Shown piece after piece: positions 1 to 7,199 of a stretch of 64,000 nucleotides of DNA. Position 1 is the first letter of the stretch, and every line of letters begins with the position of its first letter. Where the stretch lies: the NCBI RefSeq assembly GCF_008632955.1, contig NZ_CP043959.1, forward strand, positions 6,324,001 to 6,388,000, given 5' to 3'. A program made the position numbers and the translations under genes. This DNA is from Streptomyces tendae (GTDB taxonomy: Bacteria; Actinomycetota; Actinomycetes; Streptomycetales; Streptomycetaceae). Under the pieces are notes generated by a model, which searched no databases, was not told the DNA's origin, and saw only the letters and a program-made list of their open reading frames with translations.

Positions 1-2
1 AC

Positions 3-491
3 CTGATCAAGGACCGCACGCTGCGGGCGATCTCCCGCCAGTTCGTGCTGTGGACGCTGGTGTCGCTGGGGCTGCCCGCGCTGATCGGCGGCCTGGCGAC
101 CATGTCGTGGTGGGGCGCCTTCACCGGCTTCTTCTGGGGTTCACTCGTCCGGGTGGCCCTGCTGCACCACGTGACGTGGTCGATCAACTCGATCTGCCAC
201 GCGGTCGGCAAGCGTCCCTTCAAGTCGCGGGACCGTTCGGGCAACGTGTGGTGGCTCGCGGTGCTGTCGTGCGGTGAGTCCTGGCACAACCTGCACCACG
301 CCGACCCGACGTCCGCGCGGCACGGGGTGGAGCGCTGGCAGGTCGACTCCTCGGCCCGGCTGATCCGCTGGTTCGAGCAGCTGGGATGGGCGTCCGACGT
401 GCGGTGGCCGTCACGCTCGCGTATCGATTCGCGGCGTGTCGCCCCGGACGGCGCCGCCCGGCGCGGGAAGGAACCCGCCGAGGCGGCATGA
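3..491 (+). CDS. Acyl-CoA/fatty acid desaturase, C-terminal part (5' end outside window)
   Basis: This is the last ~162 codons of a membrane-bound delta-9-type fatty acid desaturase; the frame is open from the window edge. The visible part holds two hydrophobic stretches, an HHVTWxxNSxxH-type segment and the final histidine box HNLHH (285-299), which in this family binds the di-iron centre. It would introduce a double bond into acyl chains at the membrane and so tune membrane fluidity. Its stop codon overlaps the ATG of the downstream TetR gene (ATGA), so the two are probably translated together and the regulator may control this operon. Only the start and N-terminal histidine boxes are unseen. 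The family assignment is firm; substrate chain and position are inferred. Confidence 0.9.
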   Translation: MIKDRTLRAISRQFVLWTLVSLGLPALIGGLATMSWWGAFTGFFWGSLVRVALLHHVTWSINSICHAVGKRPFKSRDRSGNVWWLAVLSCGESWHNLHHADPTSARHGVERWQVDSSARLIRWFEQLGWASDVRWPSRSRIDSRRVAPDGAARRGKEPAEAA

Positions 492-1162
492 TGGTCGCCG
501 TGGCGACCGACTCCAGCACCCCCAGCAATGACAAGCCGCGGCGTGCGCGCCGCACCCGGATGACCGGTGCGGAGCGCCGCCAGCAGCTGCTGGAGATCGG
601 CCGCACCCTCTTCGCGGCGAAGGGGTTCGAAGGCACGTCGGTGGAGGAGATCGCGGCGAAGGCCGGGGTCTCCAAACCGGTGGTCTACGAGCATTTCGGC
701 GGCAAGGAAGGGCTGTACGCGGTGGTCGTGGACCGCGAGATGCGGCGTCTGCTGGACATGGTGACCGGCTCGCTGACGGCCGGACATCCGCGTGAGCTGT
801 GCGAGCAGGCCGCGTTCGCCCTGCTGGACTACATCGAGGAGTACACGGACGGGTTCCGCATCCTGGTCCGTGACTCCCCCATCCCCCAGTCGACGGGGAC
901 GTTCGCCTCGCTGATCTCGGACATCGCCACCCAGGTGGAGGACATCCTGGGCCGCGAGTTCAAGAGCCGCGGCTTCGACCCGAAGCTGGCGCCGCTGTAC
1001 GCGCAGGCGCTGGTGGGGATGGTCGCCCTGACGGGCCAGTGGTGGCTGGACGTCCGCAAGCCGAAGAAGGCGGAGGTGGCGGCCCATCTGGTCAACCTCG
1101 CCTGGCACGGCCTGGACGGCCTGGAGCCGAAGCCGCGCCTGATAGGCCACCGCAAGGCCTAG
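488..1162 (+). CDS. TetR/AcrR-family transcriptional regulator
   Basis: This is a 224-residue regulator. A basic N-terminal tail precedes a TetR-type helix-turn-helix at about residues 50-72 (TSVEEIAAKAGVSKPVVYEHF), the usual pattern for DNA binding as a dimer. The rest is an all-helical ligand-binding domain of normal length. ATG at 488 is chosen because it overlaps the desaturase stop (489-491); the open frame extends further upstream but lies inside the desaturase gene. The tight coupling suggests it senses acyl-CoA or fatty acids and autoregulates the pair, which is inference from position. No operator can be checked because the desaturase promoter is outside the window. Confidence 0.9.
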   Translation: MMVAVATDSSTPSNDKPRRARRTRMTGAERRQQLLEIGRTLFAAKGFEGTSVEEIAAKAGVSKPVVYEHFGGKEGLYAVVVDREMRRLLDMVTGSLTAGHPRELCEQAAFALLDYIEEYTDGFRILVRDSPIPQSTGTFASLISDIATQVEDILGREFKSRGFDPKLAPLYAQALVGMVALTGQWWLDVRKPKKAEVAAHLVNLAWHGLDGLEPKPRLIGHRKA

Positions 1163-1193
1163 GGGCCTGGCCGGCGGGCAGGCTCCGGTCCCG

Positions 1194-1568
1194 TCAGCCC
1201 TGTCCCGCAGGCAGGCTCTCCAGGAACTCCAGGCGGTTGCCGACCGGGTCCTCGCTGAAGAAGCGGCGGTGGCCCGGGAGCGCGTCGTCCCACGTGACCG
1301 GGGCGCCGTGGGCGGCCAGCCGGCCGGCGAACGCCTCGATGCCGGTCACCCGCAGACCGGGGTGGGCCTTGCGGGCGGGGCGGAAGTCACGCTCGACGCC
1401 CAGGTGGAGCCGTACGTCCCCGGTCTCGAACCAGCAGCCGCCGCGTGCGGCCAGGGTGGGCGGTTTCGGCACCTCGGTGAGGCCGAGGGCGCCGGCGTAG
1501 AAGGCGCGCAGAAGGTCCTCGGAGCCGGGCGGTGCGGCGAGCTGCACATGGTCGAGGGCGCTCAGCAC
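1194..1568 (-). CDS. VOC-family (glyoxalase/bleomycin resistance-like) protein
   Basis: This is a 124-residue protein made of a single vicinal-oxygen-chelate module. It begins LDHVQLAAPPGSE and ends FFSEDPVGNRLEFLE, the paired beta-alpha-beta-beta-beta signatures of the glyoxalase fold; the candidate metal ligands are the early His and the late Glu in RLEFLE. GTG at 1568 lies 3 bp after the stop of the upstream methyltransferase, so the two probably form one transcript. The VOC superfamily covers lyases, dioxygenases and resistance proteins, and nothing here fixes the substrate. It converges on the TetR gene with a 31-bp gap. Confidence 0.85.
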   Translation of the reverse strand: MLSALDHVQLAAPPGSEDLLRAFYAGALGLTEVPKPPTLAARGGCWFETGDVRLHLGVERDFRPARKAHPGLRVTGIEAFAGRLAAHGAPVTWDDALPGHRRFFSEDPVGNRLEFLESLPAGQG

Positions 1569-1571
1569 GGG

Positions 1572-2396
1572 TCAGGCCCCCTTGACGGCGACGGCGAAGA
1601 CACGGCGGAACGGGAACGGGGTGCCGTGCGCGGTGGCCGGGTAGGCGTCGCGCAGCGCGGAGCGGTACTCGTCGAGGAAGGCGTCCCGCGCCCCGGGTTC
1701 GTCGGCGAGGGCGGTGAGGACGGGCCGCAGGCCGGTGCCCTTGACCCAGTCGAGCACCGGGTCCTGCCCCGTCAGCAGGTGGACGTACGTGGTCTCCCAG
1801 GCGTCGACCGTGCAGCCGAGGTCCGCCAGGTGCGCCAGGTACTCCTCGGGACGCAGGACGGCGTCCTCGTGGCGCAGCACGCCGGTCAGGCGGTCCCGCC
1901 AGCGCGGGGAGGCGGCCAGGTCACGCATCAGGACGTGGCTCGAGGCATCGAAGTTGCCGGGCACCTGGAAGGCGAAGGTGCCGCCGGGCGCAAGCCCCTC
2001 GATCCACGCGCCGAACCGCCGCACGTGCCCGGGGATCCACTGCAGGGTGGCGTTGCTGACGATCAGGTCGTACGGCTCCCGCGGGGTCCAGGTGCGGACG
2101 TCGGCGTGGGCGAAGTCGAGCCGGCCGCCCCCATCGGTGGGGCCCTCGTGGTCGACGCGGGCCTTGTCGAGCATCTCGGGGGCGTTGTCGTAGCCGGTGA
2201 CGCGGGCGGTGGGCCAGCGGCCGGTGAGCAGCGCGGTGACGTTGCCCGCGCCGCAGCCGAGGTCGGCGATGCGGGGCGGTGCGCCGGGCAGGCGGGGGAC
2301 GCGGGCGAGCAGGTCGGTGAAGGGCCGGCTGCGGTGCCCGGCGTGACGCAGGTACTGGACGGGGTCCCAGACGGGACGGGCGGCGGCTGCGGACAC
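1572..2396 (-). CDS. tam: Trans-aconitate 2-methyltransferase
   Basis: This is a 274-residue class I SAM-dependent methyltransferase. Motif I is IADLGCGAGN, followed by an acidic loop (GYDNAPEMLDKA) and a VSNATLQW motif IV; the opening WDPVQYLRHAGHRSRPFTDLL is typical of Tam. The enzyme methylates trans-aconitate, an inhibitor of aconitase, to its monomethyl ester, which detoxifies it in the cytoplasm. GTG at 2396 is preferred over upstream codons because GGGAGG lies just before it and the conserved protein begins there. It is divergent from a MarR regulator with operator-like palindromes between them, as in the tam/tamR pair known in S. coelicolor. Confidence 0.88.
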   Translation of the reverse strand: MSAAAARPVWDPVQYLRHAGHRSRPFTDLLARVPRLPGAPPRIADLGCGAGNVTALLTGRWPTARVTGYDNAPEMLDKARVDHEGPTDGGGRLDFAHADVRTWTPREPYDLIVSNATLQWIPGHVRRFGAWIEGLAPGGTFAFQVPGNFDASSHVLMRDLAASPRWRDRLTGVLRHEDAVLRPEEYLAHLADLGCTVDAWETTYVHLLTGQDPVLDWVKGTGLRPVLTALADEPGARDAFLDEYRSALRDAYPATAHGTPFPFRRVFAVAVKGA

Positions 2397-2447
2397 GGGA
2401 CCTCCCGGATCGCGGATCGGCGTACCTCCAGCGTCACCCCTCATTAC

Positions 2448-2491
2448 TCTCGACGTCAAGACACTCGACATCAAGAGACTTCATGTCGACA
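2448..2491. promoter_or_regulatory. Three evenly spaced TamR operator-like palindromes
   Basis: Three related 14-bp imperfect palindromes lie end to end in the tam-tamR intergenic region: TCTCGACGTCAAGA at 2448-2461, ACTCGACATCAAGA at 2463-2476, and an inverted version ACTTCATGTCGACA at 2478-2491. Their centres are exactly 15 bp apart, about one and a half helical turns. The last copy runs into the putative tamR promoter, whose -10 is TACACT at 2499-2504. They are most likely binding sites through which TamR represses both directions. Confidence 0.65.
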
Positions 2492-2511
2492 CAACCACTA
2501 CACTGATCCTT

Positions 2512-3009
2512 ATGGAGGACGAGGTCGATCGGCTGGTCGCAGCGTGGCGCCGGGAGCGCCCGGACCTCGACGTGGAACCGCTCGAGGTGCTGAGCCGGGT
2601 GAGCAGGCTGGCCCGGCACCTGGACCGCGCACGCCGCCTCGCCTTCACCGAGCACGGCCTGGAGTCCTGGGAGTTCGACGTCCTGACCGCGCTGCGCCGC
2701 GCGGGCACCCCGTACCAGCTCTCGCCGGGGCAGCTGCTCACGCAGACGCTCGTCACCTCGGGCACGATGACCAACCGCATCGACCGCCTCGCCAAGAAGG
2801 GTCTGGTGGAGCGGCTGCCGGACCCCAGCGACCGGCGCGGTGTGCTGGTGCGGCTGACCGGGGAGGGCCGGGACCGCGCCGATCAGGCGCTGGCCGGGCT
2901 GCTCGCCCAGGAGCGGGCGATCCTCGAAGGGCTCACCCGCACCCAGCGTGTGGAACTGGCGTCCTTGCTACGCCAGTTGACCGCCCCGTTCGACAACATT
3001 CCCGGTTAG
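2512..3009 (+). CDS. tamR: MarR-family regulator, TamR-like (aconitate/citrate-responsive)
   Basis: This is a 165-residue MarR protein. An extra N-terminal helix (residues ~1-20) comes before the usual fold; the winged helix spans about residues 75-125, with recognition-helix region TSGTMTNRIDRLAKKGLVER and wing DPSDRRGVLVRLT. The extra helix is a mark of the UrtR subfamily that includes S. coelicolor TamR, which releases DNA on binding trans-aconitate, cis-aconitate or citrate and links tam to aconitase expression under oxidative stress. That function is transferred by similarity and by the divergent tam gene. A TACACT -10 ends 7 nt before the ATG and no ribosome site is evident, so the mRNA may be leaderless. 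The last 42 bp overlap the convergent response regulator gene. Confidence 0.85.
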   Translation: MEDEVDRLVAAWRRERPDLDVEPLEVLSRVSRLARHLDRARRLAFTEHGLESWEFDVLTALRRAGTPYQLSPGQLLTQTLVTSGTMTNRIDRLAKKGLVERLPDPSDRRGVLVRLTGEGRDRADQALAGLLAQERAILEGLTRTQRVELASLLRQLTAPFDNIPG

Positions 3010-3738
3010 GTCCACCGGTCCGACGCCCGCCCGGCGGGCGAGGGCCACGGCGGCCAGCGTGGAGTGCACGCCCAGTTTGCCGAGGACGTTCTGCATGTGG
3101 GTGCGCACGGTGTGCGGGGACAGGTACAGGCGCTCGGCGACCGCCTTGCGCCCCAGGCCCGCGACCATGCACCGCAGCACCTCCCGCTCCCGCGGGGTGA
3201 GCGACTCCACCAGCCGTTCGCTCTCCGTGCGGTGGCGGCGGGCCGCGGTGAGTTCCCGCAGGACGCCCGTCAGCAGGGCGGGCGGCAGATGGGTCTCGTC
3301 GCGCAGCACCCCGCGGATGACGGTGAGCAGCCGGCTCAGCGAGCAGTCCTTGGCCACCCAGCCGGAGGCGCCCGCCTGCAGGGCGAGTGCCGCACGGGCC
3401 GGGTCGTCCTTCTCGGCGAGGACCACCACCCTGACCTGGGGCTGCGCCGATCGCACCCCGGTGACCAGCGAGATGCCGTCGACCAGCCCGTCCTCGTCGA
3501 CGGCCTGCACGGGCACGGCCGGACGGCCGGCCGGTGCCGTCGGGACGCCCAGGTCGGCGTCGACGAGCAGCACGTCGAACCGCCGCCCCTCGGCGGCCGC
3601 CCGCTCCAGACACCGCAGCGCCGCCGGGCCGCTGCCCGCCGCGGACACGTCGACGTCGGGCTCCGCGGCCAGCGCCGCGGCCAGTGACTCGGCGAAGATG
3701 CGATGGTCGTCGACGACCAGGACTCGAATGCGAACCAC
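2968..3738 (-). CDS. NarL/FixJ-type response regulator
   Basis: This is a 256-residue two-component output protein. The receiver begins RVLVVDDHRIF (acidic pair), has the likely phospho-acceptor Asp in VLLVDADLG and the conserved Lys in GWVAKD. The C-terminal LuxR-type helix-turn-helix (~residues 190-245) reads LTPREREVL through LSPHTVRTHMQNVLGKLGV. GTG at 3738 is preceded by AAGGGGG; the longer open frame upstream lacks a homologous domain. A loop of about 20 residues after the phospho-acceptor makes this receiver longer than usual. No sensor kinase is adjacent, so it is an orphan in this window. It converges on tamR with a 42-bp overlap, so transcription of one could interfere with the other. 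A damaged paralogue lies near 11 kb. Confidence 0.88.
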   Translation of the reverse strand: MVRIRVLVVDDHRIFAESLAAALAAEPDVDVSAAGSGPAALRCLERAAAEGRRFDVLLVDADLGVPTAPAGRPAVPVQAVDEDGLVDGISLVTGVRSAQPQVRVVVLAEKDDPARAALALQAGASGWVAKDCSLSRLLTVIRGVLRDETHLPPALLTGVLRELTAARRHRTESERLVESLTPREREVLRCMVAGLGRKAVAERLYLSPHTVRTHMQNVLGKLGVHSTLAAVALARRAGVGPVDLTGNVVERGGQLA

Positions 3739-3968
3739 GTAACCCCCTTCCCCGTGCTCTTCCCAGAGCAGGGGACTACCCCGTCGCCGGTGGACGACAC
3801 CGGCGCGGACACGGCACCGAGGCCCCCGTGGCTTTCCTCGCCGGACGCGGGACGGGCCGGCGCCTGCGCCCGGCCGCCGTGCCCGGCTGTCTCGCCCCCT
3901 GAACGCACGCCGGCCCCCACCGGCGCTGAGCATCAGGGTACGGGCGGGGGCCCGGAGCGGAAGCGGAT

Positions 3969-3998
3969 TTGCAGAACTTGCGGCCTTGCGCGTTTAAG
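3969..3998 (+). promoter_or_regulatory. Promoter of the GNAT gene
   Basis: A -35-like TTGCAG (3969-3974) and a -10-like TTTAAG (3993-3998) are separated by 18 bp, and the ATG follows 9 nt after the -10. The transcript leader would be very short or absent. The rest of the ~270-bp gap between the response regulator start and this gene shows no open frame I would call. Confidence 0.5.
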
Positions 3999-4007
3999 GT
4001 GTGCCGC

Positions 4008-4451
4008 ATGTTTCGTCTTGAGACAGAAGTCGACAAGGCCCGACGCGATCTGCTCCACAAGCGGCTCCGGGACACCAACACGGCGGCCTCACCGGTCCTG
4101 CGCGCGCTGCGCGGCACCCCTGCCGAGCGGCAGTCGCCTTTGCACGTGTGGGCCCTGGACGCGAACGGCGAACTCGCCGGCGGCCTGGTCGGCCACACCT
4201 GGACGACCTGGCTCCACGTCACCTACCTGTGGGTCGGCGCCGCCCACCGCGGCCGGGGCCTCGGCTCCGCCGTCCTCACCGAGGCGGAACGCCTCGCCGC
4301 CACCGACCGCGCCTGCACCGCGTCCCGCGTGGAGACCTGGGACTTCCAGGCCCCGGACTTCTACCGGAAGCACGGCTACGACGTGGTCTGCGTCATCCCC
4401 GACTACCCCCCGGGCATCACGGAGTACACCCTGACGAAACAGATTGGGTGA
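4008..4451 (+). CDS. GNAT-family N-acetyltransferase
   Basis: This is a 147-residue acetyltransferase of the GCN5 superfamily. The acetyl-CoA pyrophosphate-binding motif A is HRGRGLGSAVLTEAER (~residues 82-97), after the beta-strand VTYLWVGAA, and the C-terminal part has the common DFYRKHGYDVV motif B. ATG at 4008 is chosen because the upstream in-frame codons precede the promoter. It would move an acetyl group from acetyl-CoA to a small amine or protein N-terminus; the substrate cannot be told. It stands alone between a divergent regulator and an unknown gene. Confidence 0.85.
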   Translation: MFRLETEVDKARRDLLHKRLRDTNTAASPVLRALRGTPAERQSPLHVWALDANGELAGGLVGHTWTTWLHVTYLWVGAAHRGRGLGSAVLTEAERLAATDRACTASRVETWDFQAPDFYRKHGYDVVCVIPDYPPGITEYTLTKQIG

Positions 4452-4489
4452 GGCGGCTCACCGACTTCCCTCGCTAGCATGCCAGTTCC

Positions 4490-4960
4490 GTGATCGGGCG
4501 AGGCGGGGGGAACGAGGGAGCGGAACCGGAATCTCCGGGCACCGGGACAACGGCGTCCCGGGACACGCCTCGCGCCGCGATCAGCCTCGCGGGGGCACAA
4601 GCGGACATCCGTGCCGGCCTGGCGGCGGGAGAGTTCGAAGGGGCGCGCTTCAGCGAGACCAAGGACAACCGCGAGTTCAGCGCCTGTGCGGTGACGGCCG
4701 TGGTGTCCACGGCAGCTGAACCCGATCCGAGGGAAACCGAACGGATGGCTGACGAGCTGAAGCAGCGGGGATGGCTCCAGACGAAGTTCTCGACGAACAA
4801 CGGGATACAGGTGCTCTCCCTGCGCAAGGCCCCTTGGACGCCGGACTTCATCGGCGGAACCGGTGCCCTCCCCGAGCAGGCTCAGGACTTCACCGGGCTG
4901 TCCGTCAACGCGGTCGACCGTGACTGCGCGAACCGCGTGGCAGCGAGCCTGTCTCCCTGA
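4490..4960 (+). CDS. Hypothetical protein, possibly exported
   Basis: I do not recognise this 156-residue protein. The first ~35 residues are Gly/Ser/Thr/Glu-rich and disorder-like (GRGGGNEGAEPESPG), resembling the region just after a lipoprotein signal, but no signal peptide or lipobox precedes it in frame. The rest is a soluble alpha/beta-looking domain with two cysteines (SACAVTAVV and DRDCANRV) that could form a disulphide. GTG at 4490 has no ribosome site; TAGCAT (4475-4480) could be a -10 for a leaderless start. Codon use is normal for the window. The N-terminus may have been lost, or be hidden by an indel like those seen elsewhere in this sequence. Confidence 0.5.
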   Translation: MIGRGGGNEGAEPESPGTGTTASRDTPRAAISLAGAQADIRAGLAAGEFEGARFSETKDNREFSACAVTAVVSTAAEPDPRETERMADELKQRGWLQTKFSTNNGIQVLSLRKAPWTPDFIGGTGALPEQAQDFTGLSVNAVDRDCANRVAASLSP

Positions 4961-4967
4961 CACCCGT

Positions 4968-5002
4968 CGGCGCCGGCCCGGCTGTCCGCCGGGCCGGCGC
5001 CG
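4968..5002. terminator. Bidirectional terminator between the unknown gene and galK
   Basis: A perfect 13-bp GC-rich inverted repeat (4969-4981 and 4989-5001), extendable by one pair, encloses a 7-nt loop. It sits between the convergent 3' ends of the hypothetical gene (4960) and galK (5035), so it can serve both. Confidence 0.75.
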
Positions 5003-5034
5003 GACGACTTTGCCCGACGTACGCGTCGCAGCGG

Positions 5035-6207
5035 TTACCGCACCCGCCGTGCCCCCGCCGAAGGGACCGCCTCGAAGACGCGGGGGGTCTTGTGACCCGC
5101 CGCCGCGAAGGCTTCCTCCACCGCCTTCGTGACGGCGGGGACGTTCGCCTCCTCCGTGAGGACGATCGCCGAGCCGCCGAAGCCGCCGCCCGTCATGCGG
5201 GCGCCGAGCGCCCCGGCGGTGACCGCCGTGTCGACGACCAGGTCGAGTTCCGGGCAGGAGACGCGGAAGTCGTCGCGCAGGGAGGCGTGGCCCTCGACCA
5301 GGAGGGGGCCGATGGCGCGGGTGTCACCGGACTCCAGGAGGGAGACCACCTGCTCGACGCGGTGGTCCTCCGTCACCACGTGACGGACCAGGCGCCGCAC
5401 CTCCTCCTCGTCGCCGAGCCGTTCCAGCGCCGCGTCGAGGTCCTCGTACGGCACGTCCCGCAGGGCGTCGACGCCGAGCAGCGCGGCGCCCTTCTCGCAG
5501 CCCTCACGGCGCTTGCCGTACTCGCCCTCGCTGTGACTGTGCTTGACCTGGGTGTCGACGACGAGCAGGCGCATGCCCTCGGCGGCCAGGTCGAACGGGA
5601 TCTGACGCTGGGACAGGTCCCGGGTGTCGAGGAACAGGGCGTGGCCGGCCTCGCAGCAGGCGGACGCCGTCTGGTCCATGATGCCGACCGGCGCGCCGAC
5701 GTAGACGTTCTCCGCGCGCTGCGAGAGGCGGGCGAGCTGCCAGCCGCGCAGCCCCAGGTCGTACAGGTCGTTCAGCGCGAGGGCGACGACGACCTCCAGG
5801 GCGGCCGACGAGGACAGGCCGGCGCCCGCCGGGACGGTGGACGCCAGGTGGACGTCCGCGCCGGTGACCGCGTGCCCCGCCTCGCGCAGCGCCCACACCA
5901 CGCCCGCCGGGTAGGCGGTCCAGCGCTTGTCGGACGCGGGGACGAGGTCGTCCGGCGTGAGTTCGACGACCGGCCCGTCGATGTCGGCCGAGTGCAGCCG
6001 CAGGACGCCGTCGTCGCGCCGGGACACCGCCGCCACCGCGGTGTGCGGCAGGGCGAACGGCATGACGAAGCCGTCGTTGTAGTCGGTGTGTTCGCCGATG
6101 AGGTTGACCCGGCCGGGTGCCGCCCACACCCCGTCGGGCGCACTCCCGTACAGCTCCTCGAACCGTTCGGCGACGGCTCCCGCGACGGCCGCGCTGGACT
6201 CGCTCAT
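5035..6207 (-). CDS. galK: Galactokinase
   Basis: This is a 390-residue GHMP-family kinase that phosphorylates alpha-D-galactose at C1 with ATP, the first committed Leloir step. It shows the galactokinase signature GRVNLIGEHTDYNDG (~residues 32-46), the ATP-binding PAGAGLSSSAALEV (~residues 121-134) and the C-terminal GARMTGGGFGGSAI motif. Length matches the family. ATG at 6207 follows the galE stop by 29 bp and gives the expected N-terminus; the longer open frame upstream is only shadow across galE. It is the last gene of galT-galE-galK. A strong terminator follows. Confidence 0.97.
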   Translation of the reverse strand: MSESSAAVAGAVAERFEELYGSAPDGVWAAPGRVNLIGEHTDYNDGFVMPFALPHTAVAAVSRRDDGVLRLHSADIDGPVVELTPDDLVPASDKRWTAYPAGVVWALREAGHAVTGADVHLASTVPAGAGLSSSAALEVVVALALNDLYDLGLRGWQLARLSQRAENVYVGAPVGIMDQTASACCEAGHALFLDTRDLSQRQIPFDLAAEGMRLLVVDTQVKHSHSEGEYGKRREGCEKGAALLGVDALRDVPYEDLDAALERLGDEEEVRRLVRHVVTEDHRVEQVVSLLESGDTRAIGPLLVEGHASLRDDFRVSCPELDLVVDTAVTAGALGARMTGGGFGGSAIVLTEEANVPAVTKAVEEAFAAAGHKTPRVFEAVPSAGARRVR

Positions 6208-6236
6208 GCCCGTGACCCCTGCCCCTTCGTTGCCTC

Positions 6237-7199
6237 TTACTTGGCGCGCTGCTGCGCGAACTCCCACGCGTCCGCGACGATCCCCACGAGGTCCGCGCGC
6301 GACGGGTTCCAGCCCAGCTTCTCGCGGGCCGCGGCGGCGGACGCCACCAGGACCGCGGGGTCGCCGCCCCGGCGCTCCGCCACGACCTCGGGGACCGGGT
6401 GCCCGGTGACCTTGCGGACGGTCTCGATCACCTCGCGGACCGAGAAGCCGTTGCCGTTGCCGAGGTTGCAGACCAGGTGCTCGCCGGGCGTGGCCGCCTT
6501 CAGCGCGAGCAGGTGGGCCTCGGCCAGGTCCGCGACGTGGATGTAGTCCCGTACGCAGGTGCCGTCGGGCGTCGGGTAGTCGTCGCCGTAGACGGAGATC
6601 GCCTCGCGCCGGCCCTGGGCGACCTGGAGCACCAGGGGGATGAGGTGCGACTCGGGGTCGTGCCGCTCGCCGTAACGCCCGTAGGCTCCGGCCACGTTGA
6701 AGTAGCGCAGGGAGACCGCGCCCAGGCCGTGGGCCTTCGCCTCGCCGGTGATCATGTGGTCGACGGCGAGCTTGGAGGCGCCGTAGGGGCTGGTGGGCCG
6801 GGTCGGGGCGGTCTCCAGGATCGGCACCTGCTCCGGCTCGCCGTACGTGGCGGCCGTGGAGGAGAACACCAGGCGGCCCACGCCCGCCTCGCGCATCGCG
6901 CCGAGCAGCGCCATGGTGCCGCCGACGTTGTTGTCCCAGTACTTCTCCGGCTTCTGCACCGACTCGCCGACCTGGGAGAAGGCGGCGAAGTGCAGCACGC
7001 CGTCGTACGAGGAGTCCAGCCATTTGGCGGCATCGCGGATGTCGCCCTCGACGAACGCGGCGCCCTCGGGGACGCCCTCACGGAAGCCGGTGGAGAGGTT
7101 GTCGAGCACGACGACCTCGTGGCCGGCCTCGACCAGATGCTGGGCGACGACGCTGCCTACGTATCCCGCGCCCCCGGTGACCAGGTACTTCCCGCTCAT
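6237..7199 (-). CDS. galE: UDP-glucose 4-epimerase
   Basis: This is a 320-residue extended short-chain dehydrogenase/reductase that interconverts UDP-galactose and UDP-glucose through a bound NAD+. The Rossmann motif is VTGGAGYVGS near the N-terminus, the catalytic Ser/Tyr/Lys lie in SSTAATYG and SPYGASK, and LRYFNVAGA is typical of GalE. Its ATG overlaps the galT stop (ATGA at 7196-7199), so translation is coupled. In streptomycetes the enzyme also supplies UDP-galactose for cell-wall glycans, which explains why an internal constitutive promoter is known for this operon in S. lividans; I cannot identify one by eye here. Confidence 0.97.
   Translation of the reverse strand: MSGKYLVTGGAGYVGSVVAQHLVEAGHEVVVLDNLSTGFREGVPEGAAFVEGDIRDAAKWLDSSYDGVLHFAAFSQVGESVQKPEKYWDNNVGGTMALLGAMREAGVGRLVFSSTAATYGEPEQVPILETAPTRPTSPYGASKLAVDHMITGEAKAHGLGAVSLRYFNVAGAYGRYGERHDPESHLIPLVLQVAQGRREAISVYGDDYPTPDGTCVRDYIHVADLAEAHLLALKAATPGEHLVCNLGNGNGFSVREVIETVRKVTGHPVPEVVAERRGGDPAVLVASAAAAREKLGWNPSRADLVGIVADAWEFAQQRAK

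Noticed and set aside
1269..3200. A 643-codon plus-strand open frame
   Set aside because: It is antisense to the VOC and methyltransferase genes and crosses into tamR. Its composition is that of translated high-GC background, with no domain or ribosome site.
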